This document shows positions 63,688 through 64,000 of a stretch of DNA of 64,000 nt, one piece after another. The stretch's first letter is position 1; each line of letters opens with the position of its first letter. Under the pieces are notes generated by a model that saw only the letters and a list, made by a program, of their open reading frames with translations, searched no databases and was not told the DNA's origin. The position numbers and the translations under genes were made by a program. Source of the DNA: Mycolicibacterium pyrenivorans (GTDB lineage: Bacteria; Actinomycetota; Actinomycetes; Mycobacteriales; Mycobacteriaceae); NCBI RefSeq assembly GCF_025821625.1, contig NZ_JACKSH010000065.1, positions 62,001-126,000 of the forward strand, written 5' to 3'.

Positions 63688-64000
63688 ATGACCACGGCGA
63701 GCCCGCGCAGGGCCCTTGACCTAGTCTTCTCACCGACACCCCCACCGGCCAGGGCCGGCGGTATCGGCCTTGCGGTGCTGCGGATCGTGGCGGGGTTGTT
63801 GTGGTTGGCCCACGTGTGGTGGAAGGTGCCCCCTGACTTCGGCGAAAGCCGCCGCACCGGGCTCTGGTTCTGGACCCACCTGGCGGTCGACCATCCGGTG
63901 TTCCCCCCGTACAGCTGGCTGGTCGAACACCTCGTGCTGCCGAACTTCACGCCGTTCGGGTGGCTGGTCCTGGTGGTGGAGACACTCCTGCCCGTGTTGC
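63688..64000 (+). CDS. DoxX-like membrane protein (3' truncated by window end)
   Basis: An open frame from ATG 63688 (preceded by GGAGG at about 63671) runs off the end of the window. It encodes a short basic start (TTASPRRALDLVFSPTPPPA), then transmembrane segments GGIGLAVLRIVAGLLWLAHV, a soluble loop with VPPDFGESRRTGLWFWTHLA, and FTPFGWLVLVVETLLPVL. This resembles DoxX-type proteins of quinol-related redox complexes. Length and function cannot be settled from the part seen. Confidence 0.75.
   Translation, partial: MTTASPRRALDLVFSPTPPPARAGGIGLAVLRIVAGLLWLAHVWWKVPPDFGESRRTGLWFWTHLAVDHPVFPPYSWLVEHLVLPNFTPFGWLVLVVETLLPVL

Overview
The window is GC-rich mycobacterial chromosome. It most likely comes from a fast-growing Mycolicibacterium-type species. 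The evidence is the dense, overlapping gene packing, frequent GTG and TTG starts, HbhA with its lysine-rich tail, MshA (mycothiol synthesis), SenX3-RegX3, and a gene order that matches, from memory, the M. tuberculosis block Rv0472c to about Rv0536. Several accessory segments interrupt that order. No rRNA, tRNA, CRISPR array or intact insertion sequence was seen.

Layout. 1-4.9 kb: PPK2 polyphosphate kinase, TetR regulator, DUF445 membrane protein, XRE regulator and hbhA. 4.6-7.6 kb: small membrane and secreted proteins, deoC, a DUF2993 protein and a nitrilase-family hydrolase. 7.7-10.8 kb: a guanidine module, described below. 10.8-20.2 kb: a methyltransferase-like protein, a DUF2505 protein, murB, the L,D-transpeptidase lprQ, an SDR, mshA, a YbjN protein, gpm1 and senX3-regX3. 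20.3-30.8 kb: ppx1, proC, an excisionase-like HTH protein, the 33-residue ribosomal protein bS22, an extended SDR, an acyltransferase, a MaoC-type dehydratase, serB1 and a glutaredoxin-like protein. 30.9-37.8 kb: hemA-hemC-hemD-hemB followed by four small membrane proteins. 37.9-45.1 kb: accessory region with an MpaB-type oxygenase, TetR, PNPOx-like protein and P450, then a redox/metal cassette (desulforedoxin-like protein, thioredoxin-DsbD fusion, ZIP transporter) bracketed by a 27-bp direct repeat. 45.3-53.4 kb: hemL, a histidine phosphatase and the cytochrome c maturation set (TlpA-like lipoprotein, CcdA, ResB, CcsA), then a MinD-like ATPase and two small membrane proteins. 53.7-58.7 kb: a six-gene MoxR-DUF58-VWA-TPR operon. 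59-64 kb: SELENBP1 family protein, menA, MTA phosphorylase, a galE-like epimerase and a truncated DoxX-like gene.

The most striking feature is the divergent intergenic region 8817-9214. On the minus strand it carries a clear guanidine-III (ykkC-III) riboswitch, immediately before a 384-residue arginase-superfamily hydrolase. On the plus strand it carries a clear guanidine-I (ykkC) riboswitch before an SSS-family transporter. Two unrelated RNA sensors for the same ligand therefore appear to control hydrolysis and transport from one spacer, which argues that the enzyme is a guanidine hydrolase and the transporter a guanidinium importer.

Other notable structure: a family of long hairpin repeats (two close copies sharing arms and loop, one looser), several 20-33 bp tandem duplications inside or beside genes (mshA, ppx1, the gene after hemB, the HTH gene), a nested hairpin leader before the excisionase-like gene, and a symmetric operator-like site before the XRE gene.
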